64,000 bases of DNA from an uncultured Paracoccaceae bacterium (GCA_938005545.1 CALKXV010000033.1:19291-83290); one strand, 5' to 3'. Positions 21,913 to 31,974 are shown, counted from the stretch's first letter. The notes: generated from the sequence alone by a model not told the origin. Made by a program: numbers and translations.

Positions 21913-22914
21913 TTGCCATTCAAACTGGGTGTCATCGGCATCGACCACGGACATATCTTTGGAATGCTTGCCCATATGAGAGCGCAAGGATGCACGTGCG
22001 ATGCCTATTGGACGGATGGCGCGGCGGTAACAGAAGCTAAGTTTAACCAGGTTTTTCCAAACGTTACCAAAGCAGATGACCGACAGCGTATTCTGGATGA
22101 CCCTGACATTCGAATGATCTTGATTTCCGCTGTGCCGGAAGATCGCGCCGGTTTTGCAATCGAAGCGATGCGCACGGGCAAGGACGTGATGGTCGACAAA
22201 CCGGGCTGTACCACGCTGGATCAACTGGCCGAGATCCGAAGGGTTCAGGCTGAAACGGGGCGTATCTGGACGGTCAATTTTTCCGAACGCTTCGAAGTGC
22301 CTGCCGTGACGAAGGCCGACGAACTGGTGTCGGGTGGCGCCATTGGCTGCGTCATCCAAACGGTTGGGCTGGGGCCGCATAAGCAAAACCTGAAGACGCG
22401 ACCACCGTGGTTTTTCGAACGTGCGCGCTATGGTGGAATTCTGTGCGATATCGGTTCGCATCAGATTGATCAGTTCTTGCACTTCACAGGATCAAAGACA
22501 GCCGACGTTGCGCATGCCCATGTGGAAAACACCACGCTTCCCGAGCATCCGGGCTTTCAGGATTTCGGCGAAATGGTTTTGCGATCCGATCAGGGCCACG
22601 CCTATGTGCGCGTCGATTGGTTCACACCAAACGGCTTGCCGACGTGGGGCGACGGGCGACTGTTCATCCAAGGCACCGAAGGCCATATCGAGCTTCGCAA
22701 ATACACCGACATCGGACGCCCCCATGTAACGAACTCGCTGTTCTTGGTGAATGGCGAAGAAAACACATTGATCCCCTGCGACGACGCAGGTCTGCCGTAT
22801 TTTGCACGTTTGGTGGCCGACGTTCAGGACCGGACAGAAACCGCCGTCGGTCAGACACACACGTTTACAACCATGGAGCTGGCGGTGCGTGCACAAGCGA
22901 AGGCCGAAGCATGA
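21913..22914 (+). CDS. Gfo/Idh/MocA family oxidoreductase (2 of 3)
   Basis: KLGVIGIDHGHIFGMLAHM...EAMRTGKDVMVDKPGCTTLDQLAEI. Confidence 0.9.
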   Translation: MPFKLGVIGIDHGHIFGMLAHMRAQGCTCDAYWTDGAAVTEAKFNQVFPNVTKADDRQRILDDPDIRMILISAVPEDRAGFAIEAMRTGKDVMVDKPGCTTLDQLAEIRRVQAETGRIWTVNFSERFEVPAVTKADELVSGGAIGCVIQTVGLGPHKQNLKTRPPWFFERARYGGILCDIGSHQIDQFLHFTGSKTADVAHAHVENTTLPEHPGFQDFGEMVLRSDQGHAYVRVDWFTPNGLPTWGDGRLFIQGTEGHIELRKYTDIGRPHVTNSLFLVNGEENTLIPCDDAGLPYFARLVADVQDRTETAVGQTHTFTTMELAVRAQAKAEA

Positions 22915-23966
22915 CCTATACCGTTGCGATTATTGGTGCCGGAATTGGGCGCGAACATTTGTTGGGGTATGCCGCCTTGCCCGAACAGTTCCGAGTGAAG
23001 ACCATGTGCGATCTGGATACGACCCGGGCCGAGAATGTATGCGAGGGCCATGACGTTACGGTCACAGATGATCTGGCGGGCGTGTTGTCTGATCCCGAGA
23101 TTGACATCGTCAACATTTGCCTGCCGCCGCATTTGCATTTCAAAGTTGCAGTTCAGGCGTTGGAGGCGGGCAAACACGTTGTTTGTGAAAAGCCGTTGGT
23201 TGGATCCTTGGAAGAAGCGGATCAATTGATTACAAAGGCCGAAGACACCGGGAAGCAGGTGTTCCCGGTGTTTCAATACCGTTATGGGCTGGGCACGGCG
23301 CAGCTTCAGGCATTGATTGACGCCGGGCTTGCGGGTCGTTGTTACGCGGGAAGTTTGGAAACCCATTGGAACCGGCCAGCTGAATATTATGACATTGACT
23401 GGCGCGGCACATGGGCTGGCGAACAAGGTGGCGCACTGTTGGGTCACGCGATCCATATTCACGATCTATTGTCGTCTATTCTAGGCCCCGTCGCCCGTGT
23501 TTATGCCGATGCCGCCACACGGGTGAACGATATTGAGGTTGAAGATTGCGCCGCGCTTTCCATTCGGATGGCGGACGGCGCTGTGATCACGTCATCAGTG
23601 ACGCTTGGGGCTGCGGACGACATGAGCCGCATGCGTTTGATGTTCGAAGGCTTCACCGTCGAAAGCGACCATGCGCCCTATGCACCTGCCCGCTATGGCT
23701 GGACGTTCAAAGCCCGTGCGCCGTTCAAACAGGGCGATCTTGACGCGGTTTTGGCGGGCGTTGGAAATGCGCGTTCGGGATTTCCGGGGTTGTTCACCGT
23801 GATGGCCGATGCCTTGGACGGCAAAGGTGGGCGCGAAGTAACGCTGGCGGATGGACGCGGATCGCTGGATTTCGTGACGGCGGCTTATGCGTCGGCGCGT
23901 TCGGGCGCGCCGGTCGATCTTCCCTTGGGCCCTGATCATCCGCTTTACGGCGGCTGGATGCCGTGA
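22911..23966 (+). CDS. Gfo/Idh/MocA family oxidoreductase (3 of 3)
   Basis: YTVAIIGAGIGREHLLGYAAL...LPPHLHFKVAVQALEAGKHVVCEKPLVGSLEEAD; ATG at 22911 overlaps upstream stop. Confidence 0.92.
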   Translation: MTYTVAIIGAGIGREHLLGYAALPEQFRVKTMCDLDTTRAENVCEGHDVTVTDDLAGVLSDPEIDIVNICLPPHLHFKVAVQALEAGKHVVCEKPLVGSLEEADQLITKAEDTGKQVFPVFQYRYGLGTAQLQALIDAGLAGRCYAGSLETHWNRPAEYYDIDWRGTWAGEQGGALLGHAIHIHDLLSSILGPVARVYADAATRVNDIEVEDCAALSIRMADGAVITSSVTLGAADDMSRMRLMFEGFTVESDHAPYAPARYGWTFKARAPFKQGDLDAVLAGVGNARSGFPGLFTVMADALDGKGGREVTLADGRGSLDFVTAAYASARSGAPVDLPLGPDHPLYGGWMP

Positions 23967-25087
23967 ACCAGCGGCCCGGTTGGGACGACGCCTATTCCGG
24001 TCCCTTTGCGCTGCCCGATCTGGATGGCGATGGTGCCTTGGAAGATCGTCAGGCGAAGTGGCGTTGTGGATTGGCAGACGCCATTTATGGGCCAATCCCC
24101 GACGCGCCGGATGGTATTAGTTATGAGTTTCAATCGCTTGAAGGCACATCCGCCCGACGTTTGGTTTTGGAAATTAAACATGGCGCGCGGGTGTTTTCGG
24201 TGGATGCGGCACTCTGGTTGCCAAAACGCGAGACGCCCGCGCCTTTGATCGCGGGGCTTTCCTTTACTGGACCCATTGGTGTTTTGGACGGCGATACCTT
24301 TCCTTTGGATTTCAATGCGCGGGCCTATTCACAACCAGAACTTGGAGCGCCCGAAGGACGGCTGCACGATGTCTTGCGTGGCACCGAGGCGCACCGTTGG
24401 CCGATTGAGATGTTGATCGAACGGGGTTTTGCCGTTCTGATCAGTTGTTATGGATCTTGGGCACCGGATGACCCGGACCATTTTCAGTATCACGGTTTGC
24501 GTCCCTTTCTGGGGGTCGAAACGGGCGCAATTTCATTATGGGCTTGGGCGTTGCAGCGGCTTGTCGACCTGGGTGTGCTGTTGCCTGAAATTGACGAAAA
24601 CCGTGTGACTGTTGCGGGGCATTCGCGTCTTGGCAAAGCGGCACTTTGGGCCGCCGCAAATGATGCGCGCATCGGGGCGGTTTTCGCCAATAATGCCGGG
24701 TGTGGCGGCGCTGCGCCTGCACGGCACGCGGTTGGCGAAGCGCTTGATGGCATGGCGCGGAACTTTTCGCATTGGATACGTCCGCAAACCGATAGATCGC
24801 CATTGGACCAGCACCATTTGATGGGATGCATCGCCCCGCGTGCATTGTACGTTGCGTCAGCGGATCGCGATCTTTGGGCAGATCCGGTTGGCACTTACAT
24901 TGCGCTTTGCGAGGCGTCGAAGGTTTGGTCTGAACCCATGGACTGGCCATCGCCGGACGCCATGTGGGCGGCTTCTGTGGAAACCCATCACAGGGCCATC
25001 GGTCATCACCTGCGGCACGGCGACCACGAAATGTTGCCCGAAGACTGGGCGCAGTTCCTTCGTTTTCTGAGCCATTCCCAGATTTAG
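23963..25087 (+). CDS. CE15-like alpha/beta hydrolase (glucuronoyl-esterase-type)
   Basis: VTVAGHSRLGKAALWAAANDARIGAVFANNAGCGGAAPARH; GHSRxGKAALW nucleophile elbow typical of CE15. Confidence 0.75.
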   Translation: MNQRPGWDDAYSGPFALPDLDGDGALEDRQAKWRCGLADAIYGPIPDAPDGISYEFQSLEGTSARRLVLEIKHGARVFSVDAALWLPKRETPAPLIAGLSFTGPIGVLDGDTFPLDFNARAYSQPELGAPEGRLHDVLRGTEAHRWPIEMLIERGFAVLISCYGSWAPDDPDHFQYHGLRPFLGVETGAISLWAWALQRLVDLGVLLPEIDENRVTVAGHSRLGKAALWAAANDARIGAVFANNAGCGGAAPARHAVGEALDGMARNFSHWIRPQTDRSPLDQHHLMGCIAPRALYVASADRDLWADPVGTYIALCEASKVWSEPMDWPSPDAMWAASVETHHRAIGHHLRHGDHEMLPEDWAQFLRFLSHSQI

Positions 25088-25216
25088 AACCACCACCCGT
25101 TCCGCCAAGATGCCCAAAAATACAGGTATGACACAACGCCTGTGCAAGTCGTTTCCCTTTCCGTCAATTGCAATTAGAGTTGGCCCCAAGCACATCCAAG
25201 AATAACGGGAAAGCAT

Positions 25217-26638
25217 ATGTCACAGTCGGAAATTGGGGTAGTCGGTCTTGGAACCATGGGCGCGATGTTAACAATGAACATCGCGGATAACGGGTTCAAG
25301 GTTTCGGCGTTTAACCGGTCGGCCTCACGACTGCCGGGTTTCATGAAGGACGCCGGGGACCTCGCATCTCAGATAACGCCCTGTGACACCTTGGAGGATT
25401 TTGTCGCGTCTTTGAAACCCCCGCGCAACATCATCCTGATGGTGCCCGCCGGTGCAGCCGTCGATTCACAAATCGACGCTTTGCGGCCCCTTCTGGACAG
25501 CGACGACATGATTATCGACGCAGGCAATGCGAACTTCCACGAAACCAATCGCCGCGCTGCCTCTGCGGTTGAGGCGGGTGTACCTTTCCTTGGGATCGGT
25601 GTTTCGGGCGGTGCGGAAGGCGCGCGCTTCGGGCCTTCGATTATGGGCGGAGGGCCGAAGGACTGTTGGGACCGTGTTGCGCATATTCTGGAAGCGATCT
25701 CGGCAAAATACGACGACCGCCCCTGTGCCCAATGGATGGGAAGCGGCGGTGCGGGCCACTTCGTCAAGACGGTGCACAACGGAATTGAGTACGCCGATAT
25801 GCAACTGATCGCCGAAGCCTATGGCATCATGCGCGACGGCAAGGCGATGGCGGCCGCCGATTGTGGCCGCGTTTTTGAAGGCTGGAATACCGGCATTTTG
25901 CAAAGCTATCTGATCGAGATTTCGGGCGAAGTATCACAGGCCGTGGATTCCGAGACCGGCAGCCCGGTTCTGGACATCATCCTTGATCGTGCCGGCCAGA
26001 AGGGAACCGGTCGTTGGACCGTGATTGAAAGCCAGATGCTTGGTGCCCCTGTGCCCGTGATCGAAGCGGCGGTAGGTGCGCGGAACATGTCGGCAATGCG
26101 CGACCTGCGGCTGAAAGGGGCGGCACTTTATGGCGACGACGTGCAGTCGATTTCTGACGATGCGCTGACCATGACCGATCTGGAACAGGCGCTGATTGCC
26201 GGAAAGATCCTCTGCTATGCACAGGGCTTCGATCTGTTGGTTAAGGCCAGTGGTGAATATGGCTGGACGCTGCCCATGCCCGAAATTGCCGAGGTTTGGC
26301 GTGAAGGCTGTATCATCCGGTCGTCGATGTTGAACGATATGGCGTCTGCCTTGCGAGAAGCCCCGGCTGGCAACCTATGTACGGCCCCGCATTTCAAATC
26401 CCTGATCACCGCGAACGTCGGGGGCTTGCGCAAAACGGCATTGGCCGCACAGGCGGCGGGTCTGCCGGTTCCGGCCCTTGCCGCAGCGCTTGCGTATTTC
26501 GACACAATGACCCAAGCGCGCACAACAGCGAATATGTTGCAAGCTCAACGGGACTACTTTGGCGCACACAGCTTTGAGCGAACGGACAAAGACGGAGCAC
26601 ACCACGGCCCTTGGCTGGGCCAACACTTGGACGGTTAG
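25217..26638 (+). CDS. gnd: 6-phosphogluconate dehydrogenase, decarboxylating
   Basis: GVVGLGTMGAMLTMNIADNGFKVSAFNRS, GVSGGAEGARFGPSIMGGG, GAGHFVKTVHNGIEYADMQLIAEAY. Confidence 0.96.
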   Translation: MSQSEIGVVGLGTMGAMLTMNIADNGFKVSAFNRSASRLPGFMKDAGDLASQITPCDTLEDFVASLKPPRNIILMVPAGAAVDSQIDALRPLLDSDDMIIDAGNANFHETNRRAASAVEAGVPFLGIGVSGGAEGARFGPSIMGGGPKDCWDRVAHILEAISAKYDDRPCAQWMGSGGAGHFVKTVHNGIEYADMQLIAEAYGIMRDGKAMAAADCGRVFEGWNTGILQSYLIEISGEVSQAVDSETGSPVLDIILDRAGQKGTGRWTVIESQMLGAPVPVIEAAVGARNMSAMRDLRLKGAALYGDDVQSISDDALTMTDLEQALIAGKILCYAQGFDLLVKASGEYGWTLPMPEIAEVWREGCIIRSSMLNDMASALREAPAGNLCTAPHFKSLITANVGGLRKTALAAQAAGLPVPALAAALAYFDTMTQARTTANMLQAQRDYFGAHSFERTDKDGAHHGPWLGQHLDG

Positions 26639-26735
26639 CCTCGCCTTTGCTTGGTCGGTGTAACCAATCTCACAGGTGGCAGCGCTGAGCCTAAGACGCA
26701 CCAACGGGGCACAGTTCTGTTTACGTAAACTTGCC

Positions 26736-27443
26736 TTAGGTCGGATCGAAGACATAGCCGATCCCGCGCACGGTTCGGATCATACTGGGTTTCTCGGGGT
26801 TGCGTTCGATCTTGCGACGCAAACGCGAAATACGGATGTCGATGCTGCGGTCGAATGGATCCCAGGATCGGTCATGCGCTTGTTCCAGAATTTGATCGCG
26901 GTTCAGAACGCGTCCGCGATTTTCGGCAAAGAGTTTCAAAAGTCGGAATTCCATTGCCGTCAGTTGCACGACCTCGCCGTCGGCATCTGTCATTCGCGCC
27001 GCATCAAAGTCGAGAGTGAAATCGCCCATGGCGACCGACTGACCAGCGGTTCCATTTACAGGCTTGGGCGCGGGTTCAGCACGGCGGCGTAGCACCGCTT
27101 TGATCCGTGCCTCAAGCTCGCGAAGATCGACGGGTTTACCCAGATAATCATCCGCACCCATTTCCAATCCGACGATCCTGTCAACGGTTTCGCCAGCCGC
27201 CGTTAGCATGACAACGGGCACATTGTTTTCGCTTCGAAGGGCGCGCAAAGCGCTTAACCCATCCTCGCCGGGCATGTTGATATCAAGCAGGATTAGGTCT
27301 GGCGCGTTTTCCGCCACCGAGGCACGCATTTCGACCGCGTCCGCGGCAAGCGCAACGCGAAATGCGCGTTTTTCCAGATACTCTTGCAGCATTTCCCGCA
27401 GATCGGGCTCATCATCGCAGATAAGGATAAGGGGGACATTCAT
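26736..27443 (-). CDS. OmpR/PhoB-family response regulator
   Basis: LILICDDEPDLREMLQEYLEK, LDINMPGEDGLSALRALR; C-terminal winged helix DRSWDPFDRSIDIRISRLRRKIE. Confidence 0.93.
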   Translation of the reverse strand: MNVPLILICDDEPDLREMLQEYLEKRAFRVALAADAVEMRASVAENAPDLILLDINMPGEDGLSALRALRSENNVPVVMLTAAGETVDRIVGLEMGADDYLGKPVDLRELEARIKAVLRRRAEPAPKPVNGTAGQSVAMGDFTLDFDAARMTDADGEVVQLTAMEFRLLKLFAENRGRVLNRDQILEQAHDRSWDPFDRSIDIRISRLRRKIERNPEKPSMIRTVRGIGYVFDPT

Positions 27444-29647
27444 GATGCATTCTCGGAGATTAGACCCGTCACGAAGGCGCGGAGCTCTTTAGGTGAAACA
27501 GGTTTTTCGATGAAGGGGCGTTTTGATTCGCCGAGAAATGCTTGGGATTGACGCCCCATCGTATCGCCAGTCAGAAATCCGGTTCGCGCGGCCAGATCGG
27601 GACGACACTCAGCCAGAGTTTCATACACACCACGCCCATCGATGTCGGGCATATTCAGGTCACTAAGTACCGCGTCGTAAGTTACGCCGTCCAATTTATC
27701 GAGCACGTCCCGTGCGTTATAGATGACATCGGTTGAGAAGCCGCCGCGCGACAGGATCTCGGCATTCAGATCCGCGACATCGGGTTCGTCGTCGATGACC
27801 AGAACGCGGCACACTTTCTTTTTAACGTCCACATCTGTACCCTCTGAAACTTTTGGGATGGTTTTCTCGTTTGCGGGCAAAGTCACCACAAAGCGTGCGC
27901 CACCGCTTTCGGAGGCCTTCAAACTAATTGTCCCGTTGTGTGCCGATACGATGCGATGGCACATCGTCAGGCCAATCCCGGTGCCGTTGCCGACGCCCTT
28001 GGTTGTGAAAAATGGTTCGAACACCCGGCCACGGATGTCTTCCGGAACACCTGGCCCGTCGTCTTCGACCACAATCTCGACACCAAGCGAAGTGCATGAT
28101 GTGACCACTTGGATCGTTCCTTCGTTTTCGCCGATCGCTTGTGACGCATTCAGGACTAGGTTGATAACGACCTGCGTCAGTTGATCCGCGTCGGAACAGA
28201 TAGGGACAATCTCGGGGGCAAGCGAAACCTCGATCTTGGCGGGGCCCAGGGCGGCCCCGTAGCTTGCCACTTCAACTGCGGTTTCGACGACTTCGTTGAT
28301 GTCGGTCTCTTCCATGCGAACGGGTTCGTGGCGCGCCATTGTCAGGAAAGCCTTCACGATCTTAGCGCAGCGCTCGGCCGCATTGGAAATCTTTTGCGTT
28401 TTGCGAAGCACATCAGGATCCTGCACTTCGTCCTGCAACATCATTGCATGGCCAACGACCACGGACAGAGGGTTGTTCAACTCGTGTGCAACACCAGCCA
28501 TCAGCCCACCAAGTGCCATCATTTTTTCATTCTGGAACATCTGTTCGCGTTGGTTTTCCAGCTCGGCCTCAATGGCTTTTTGATCAGTCAGATCGCGTGT
28601 GTGCGAGACAATGACTTCCTCGCCCTCCCATTCGATGATGCGCGCTGATACGGCCCCCGGAAAGGCAGCGCCATTCGCGTTCACAAATATGCCGGGCCAT
28701 TCGAAAACCTCGCCGGATTTACGGACCTGGGATAAAAATGGGGCCCGGTCTTTAGGGTCTTGCCAATATTCGGACGACGACGACAGTTCACCAAATAACT
28801 CTGACACCTTCGGGCTTTGATACAAAAGCTCGCCAGTAGTAGCGCGCGCCATTAAGACGGGTGCCGGGCACGCCTCGACAACGCTGCGGATCAAGGCTTC
28901 GCGCTCCTGGACCTCGGTCAAATCTGTCATGGAAGAAACCACACATTCGACGCCGCCAAATTCGGTCAGAACACCGCTGAGGGACACAGAGATGGTCGAT
29001 CCATCCGCCGCCCGAAAGCGCGTTCTGAAATCTTCTGTCTTGCCATTTTCCCGGATCGCGGCGACGTATTCGCCGCGCGCGTTTGGGTCAACAAATGTCT
29101 CGTGTGCGAATTTTGTGTCACCAATCATTTCGATCGCAGCAGGCGAGCGGTAGACCACACGACCGTCCTTGGCTTCGGTCATGACGACGGGGATCGGGTT
29201 TGCTTCCAGAATGCACGACAACAGCTTCTCACGCTCATCCGCCAGAACTTCGGCGACATGGCGGTCTGTCACGTCAATTCGGGTGACGACGAAACCGCCG
29301 GATCGGGTGGGATGATACGACAGTTCGAAAAACCTGTCGTCCAACTGGCGAATTTCCGTACGTCTTGCACGGGCGTCACGATCTTGTTCGGAAATCTCTT
29401 CCCAATCGGCACCGCTTTCGTGTTTCTCTGAAACCACACCGCGCTGAACACAGCCGTGGATCAGATCGCGCCACTGCATGCCCACTTTCACCATGTCGGA
29501 CATGGGGCCCAACAAGTCGCGATAGCGTTGATTGAATGCCACCAGCCGTTCGTCGGCATCATAGATGCCGATCCCTTCTTCAAGGGCATCAAAGGCGTCG
29601 GCCAGCATACCGGGCGGAACTGTTTCTAGGTTAGGTTCATGTGTCAT
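27440..29647 (-). CDS. PAS-domain hybrid sensor histidine kinase with C-terminal receiver
   Basis: GLMAGVAHELNNPLSVVVGHA H-box, DGPGVPEDIRGRVFEPFFTTKGVGNGTGIGL, receiver VLVIDDEPDVADLNAE; ATG at 29647 (MTHEPNLETV). Confidence 0.92.
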   Translation of the reverse strand: MTHEPNLETVPPGMLADAFDALEEGIGIYDADERLVAFNQRYRDLLGPMSDMVKVGMQWRDLIHGCVQRGVVSEKHESGADWEEISEQDRDARARRTEIRQLDDRFFELSYHPTRSGGFVVTRIDVTDRHVAEVLADEREKLLSCILEANPIPVVMTEAKDGRVVYRSPAAIEMIGDTKFAHETFVDPNARGEYVAAIRENGKTEDFRTRFRAADGSTISVSLSGVLTEFGGVECVVSSMTDLTEVQEREALIRSVVEACPAPVLMARATTGELLYQSPKVSELFGELSSSSEYWQDPKDRAPFLSQVRKSGEVFEWPGIFVNANGAAFPGAVSARIIEWEGEEVIVSHTRDLTDQKAIEAELENQREQMFQNEKMMALGGLMAGVAHELNNPLSVVVGHAMMLQDEVQDPDVLRKTQKISNAAERCAKIVKAFLTMARHEPVRMEETDINEVVETAVEVASYGAALGPAKIEVSLAPEIVPICSDADQLTQVVINLVLNASQAIGENEGTIQVVTSCTSLGVEIVVEDDGPGVPEDIRGRVFEPFFTTKGVGNGTGIGLTMCHRIVSAHNGTISLKASESGGARFVVTLPANEKTIPKVSEGTDVDVKKKVCRVLVIDDEPDVADLNAEILSRGGFSTDVIYNARDVLDKLDGVTYDAVLSDLNMPDIDGRGVYETLAECRPDLAARTGFLTGDTMGRQSQAFLGESKRPFIEKPVSPKELRAFVTGLISENAS

Positions 29648-29663
29648 ACCGATTTTTCTACCT

Positions 29664-29708
29664 CCGGTTTGTTTCACCCCTATTTCAACCGAGCGCCGGT
29701 TTGTTTCA
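29664..29708. repeat. 13-bp direct repeat CCGGTTTGTTTCA x2, 32-bp spacing
   Basis: CCGGTTTGTTTCA at 29664-29676 and 29696-29708 in the divergent kinase/DUF1127 promoter region. Confidence 0.6.
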
Positions 29709-29918
29709 ATTGTAACAGCGGCGTGGGGCGATTTTGGCCATGAAAACCTTGGCTGGCCATTCTCCATTGGCGTTCCGGGCATCCGTCGCGCCAAGAAACC
29801 AATCGCATCAATTGAAACACAAGACCCCCTGTTTGGACAACGCATTGCAACATTGGGGCGTGAAAAGGCGGCATCGAAACCGACGGCCTGCGCCGTCCTT
29901 ATGGAAAGGCAGAGAGAC

Positions 29919-30128
29919 ATGACCACCTATGCAACCCCCTTCGTCGCCGTCGCCCCGCGGACTGGCTTGGGCCGTATCGTGAATGCCGTGAAAGCGTATC
30001 GCATGCGAATTCGCACTGACCATGAGCTGAACAGTCTGGACGCTCATCTGATGCGCGACATTGGCCTGACGCCACGGGAGCGAGATGCACATCTGAATCT
30101 ATTGTTCCTGACGCGCGGCTCATGGTGA
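29919..30128 (+). CDS. DUF1127 domain small protein
   Basis: DHELNSLDAHLMRDIGLTPRERD, DUF1127 signature; ATG at 29919. Confidence 0.85.
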   Translation: MTTYATPFVAVAPRTGLGRIVNAVKAYRMRIRTDHELNSLDAHLMRDIGLTPRERDAHLNLLFLTRGSW

Positions 30129-30221
30129 GTTGCGTGCGAAATCAGCGAAACCAACCCCGACGGACAGCCGACACACGATGGCGCGACAGCCTGCGCGGCA
30201 CTTTGTTCAATCGATATTTTT

Positions 30222-30242
30222 CAGGTGCGTAGGTCGCGCCTG
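30222..30242 (+). promoter_or_regulatory. 5'-leader hairpin upstream of cysK-grx
   Basis: CAGGTGCG-TAGGT-CGCGCCTG, 8-bp stem with one G-U pair, about 27 nt before ATG 30269. Confidence 0.35.
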
Positions 30243-30268
30243 TCACCTCAATTCTAAGGATCAATTCC

Positions 30269-31738
30269 ATGGCACTTAAAAACTCAATTCTGGACACCAT
30301 CGGAAACACTCCAATCGTCCGTATCAACAACATCGCGCCAGATGGCGTCGAGATGTTCGTAAAACTCGAATCCGCCAATCCCGGTGGATCAGTGAAAGAT
30401 CGTCTGGCCAAAGCCATAATCGAAGCCGCGGAAAAAGACGGAAGCCTGAGACCCGGTCAGACTGTGGTTGAAGCCACGTCTGGCAATACAGGAATTGGGT
30501 TGGCCGTTGTTTGTGCACAGAAGGGCTATCCCCTTGTCGTTACCATGGCCGAAAGTTTTTCAGTTGAACGCCGCAAGATGATGCGGTTCCTTGGGGCAAA
30601 GGTTGTGCTAACCCCTGCCTCGGAAAAGGGCACCGGCATGGTGAAGAAAGCCAAAGAGCTGGCAGAGACCCATGGTTGGTTTCTGGCCCGCCAATTCGAA
30701 AATCCCGCAAACGCCGACACCCATGCCGAAACGACAGCGCGTGAAATCATCGAAGACTTTGGCCCCGATGGGCTGGACTATTTCGTGTCCGGCTTTGGCA
30801 CGGGCGGAACGATTTCCGGTGTGTCGCGCACGTTGCGCGCCGATAGTCCTGCGACGCGTATCATTGCCGCTGAACCCGACAACGCACAGCTTCTGGCGTC
30901 TGGCCATGTGCAGGCGTTTGCCAGCGACGGATCGGCCGCCGAAACCCATCCCGGATTTCGGCCTCATCCGAAGCAGGGCTGGTCGCCGGACTTCATCTCT
31001 CAGATCGCAAATGAAGCGATGAACGAAGGTCGGATCGACGCGTTCTTGGGTGTCTCAGGGGACGACGCGATGCGGCATTCGCGTGAACTGGCGCAGAAAG
31101 AAGGCATCTTCGTCGGCATTACCGCTGGAGCAACTTTTGCCGCAGCGTTGGAGATTGCCAAGACCGCACCGAACGGTACAAAAATTCTTGCGATGCTGCC
31201 TGACACTGGCGAACGCTATTTGTCGACGCCACTTTTCGCAGACATCCCTGAAGAGATGACCGACGCCGAAATGGAACTGTCGAAATCAACCGCCGACGTG
31301 CGTTTTGACATTGCAACTGCCCCGGCACCCGCAGCAACGGGCGCGAAGGCCGAAGCATGGGCTCTGCAAGACGTCCACAACACCGTTGCTGCAACTCCGG
31401 TCGTTCTTTACGCACTGGAATGGTGCGAATTCTGTTGGTCGGTGCGCCGGATGTTCCAGGACGCGGGCATTGATTACCTGTCTGTCGATCTGGATAGCGC
31501 GGCCTATCGAGAGAATGACCAGGGCGGCCAGATCCGTGCGGCGCTACGCGAAATCACCGGGTCACCGACCATCCCGCAAATCTTTGTGGGGGGCAGGCAT
31601 ATTGGCGGTGCAACCGAAACCTTCGACGCTTACAACTCGGGCAAATTGCACGAGATGCTAGATCAGGCGTCGATCCAGATGATGGTCGCTTCGGAAAACG
31701 CCTATGGCTACTTGCCGAAATGGCTTCACCCCCGGTAG
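30269..31738 (+). CDS. Cysteine synthase fused to C-terminal glutaredoxin domain
   Basis: CysK: NPGGSVKDRLAKAIIEAAE, EATSGNTGIGLA, GFGTGGTISGV; Grx: VVLYALEWCEFCWSVRRMFQDAGIDYLSVDLD...GSPTIPQIFVGGRHIGGATE. Confidence 0.9.
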   Translation: MALKNSILDTIGNTPIVRINNIAPDGVEMFVKLESANPGGSVKDRLAKAIIEAAEKDGSLRPGQTVVEATSGNTGIGLAVVCAQKGYPLVVTMAESFSVERRKMMRFLGAKVVLTPASEKGTGMVKKAKELAETHGWFLARQFENPANADTHAETTAREIIEDFGPDGLDYFVSGFGTGGTISGVSRTLRADSPATRIIAAEPDNAQLLASGHVQAFASDGSAAETHPGFRPHPKQGWSPDFISQIANEAMNEGRIDAFLGVSGDDAMRHSRELAQKEGIFVGITAGATFAAALEIAKTAPNGTKILAMLPDTGERYLSTPLFADIPEEMTDAEMELSKSTADVRFDIATAPAPAATGAKAEAWALQDVHNTVAATPVVLYALEWCEFCWSVRRMFQDAGIDYLSVDLDSAAYRENDQGGQIRAALREITGSPTIPQIFVGGRHIGGATETFDAYNSGKLHEMLDQASIQMMVASENAYGYLPKWLHPR

Positions 31739-31762
31739 CGGGACTGGGCAAGGCGCATTAAA

Positions 31763-31795
31763 ACGGCGGCCAGCACGGTCGCCGTTCTTTTTCGA
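31763..31795 (+). terminator. Rho-independent terminator downstream of cysK-grx
   Basis: ACGGCGGCCAGCACGGTCGCCGTTCTTTTTC stem-loop plus T-run. Confidence 0.7.
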
Positions 31796-31950
31796 AACGA
31801 TACGATTGAAACAATTTACCGTCTTCATTGACGTACATCCGAAACGTGACACGGCTAGACGGTTTGCATGGCCAATTCGGAGCGAACCAACTCTCCCAAT
31901 TCAATTGTACCTCAATTCGCTCCGGATCGGTTCGCATCTACATTTTAAAA

Positions 31951-31974
31951 GGGGTGTATCCCCTTGACGCAAGT
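31951..31974 (+). repeat. Left terminal inverted repeat
   Basis: GGGGTGTATCCCCTTGACGCAAGT. Confidence 0.93.

Noticed and set aside
23230-23290. Inverted repeat GACACCGGGAAGCAGGTGTTCCCGGTGTTTC
   Set aside because: Lies fully inside a conserved Gfo/Idh/MocA coding region and is explained by codon usage.
30222-30268. SAM-II or SAM/SAH riboswitch upstream of cysK-grx
   Set aside because: Only a simple hairpin is visible; conserved core nucleotides of those classes as I recall them are not present.
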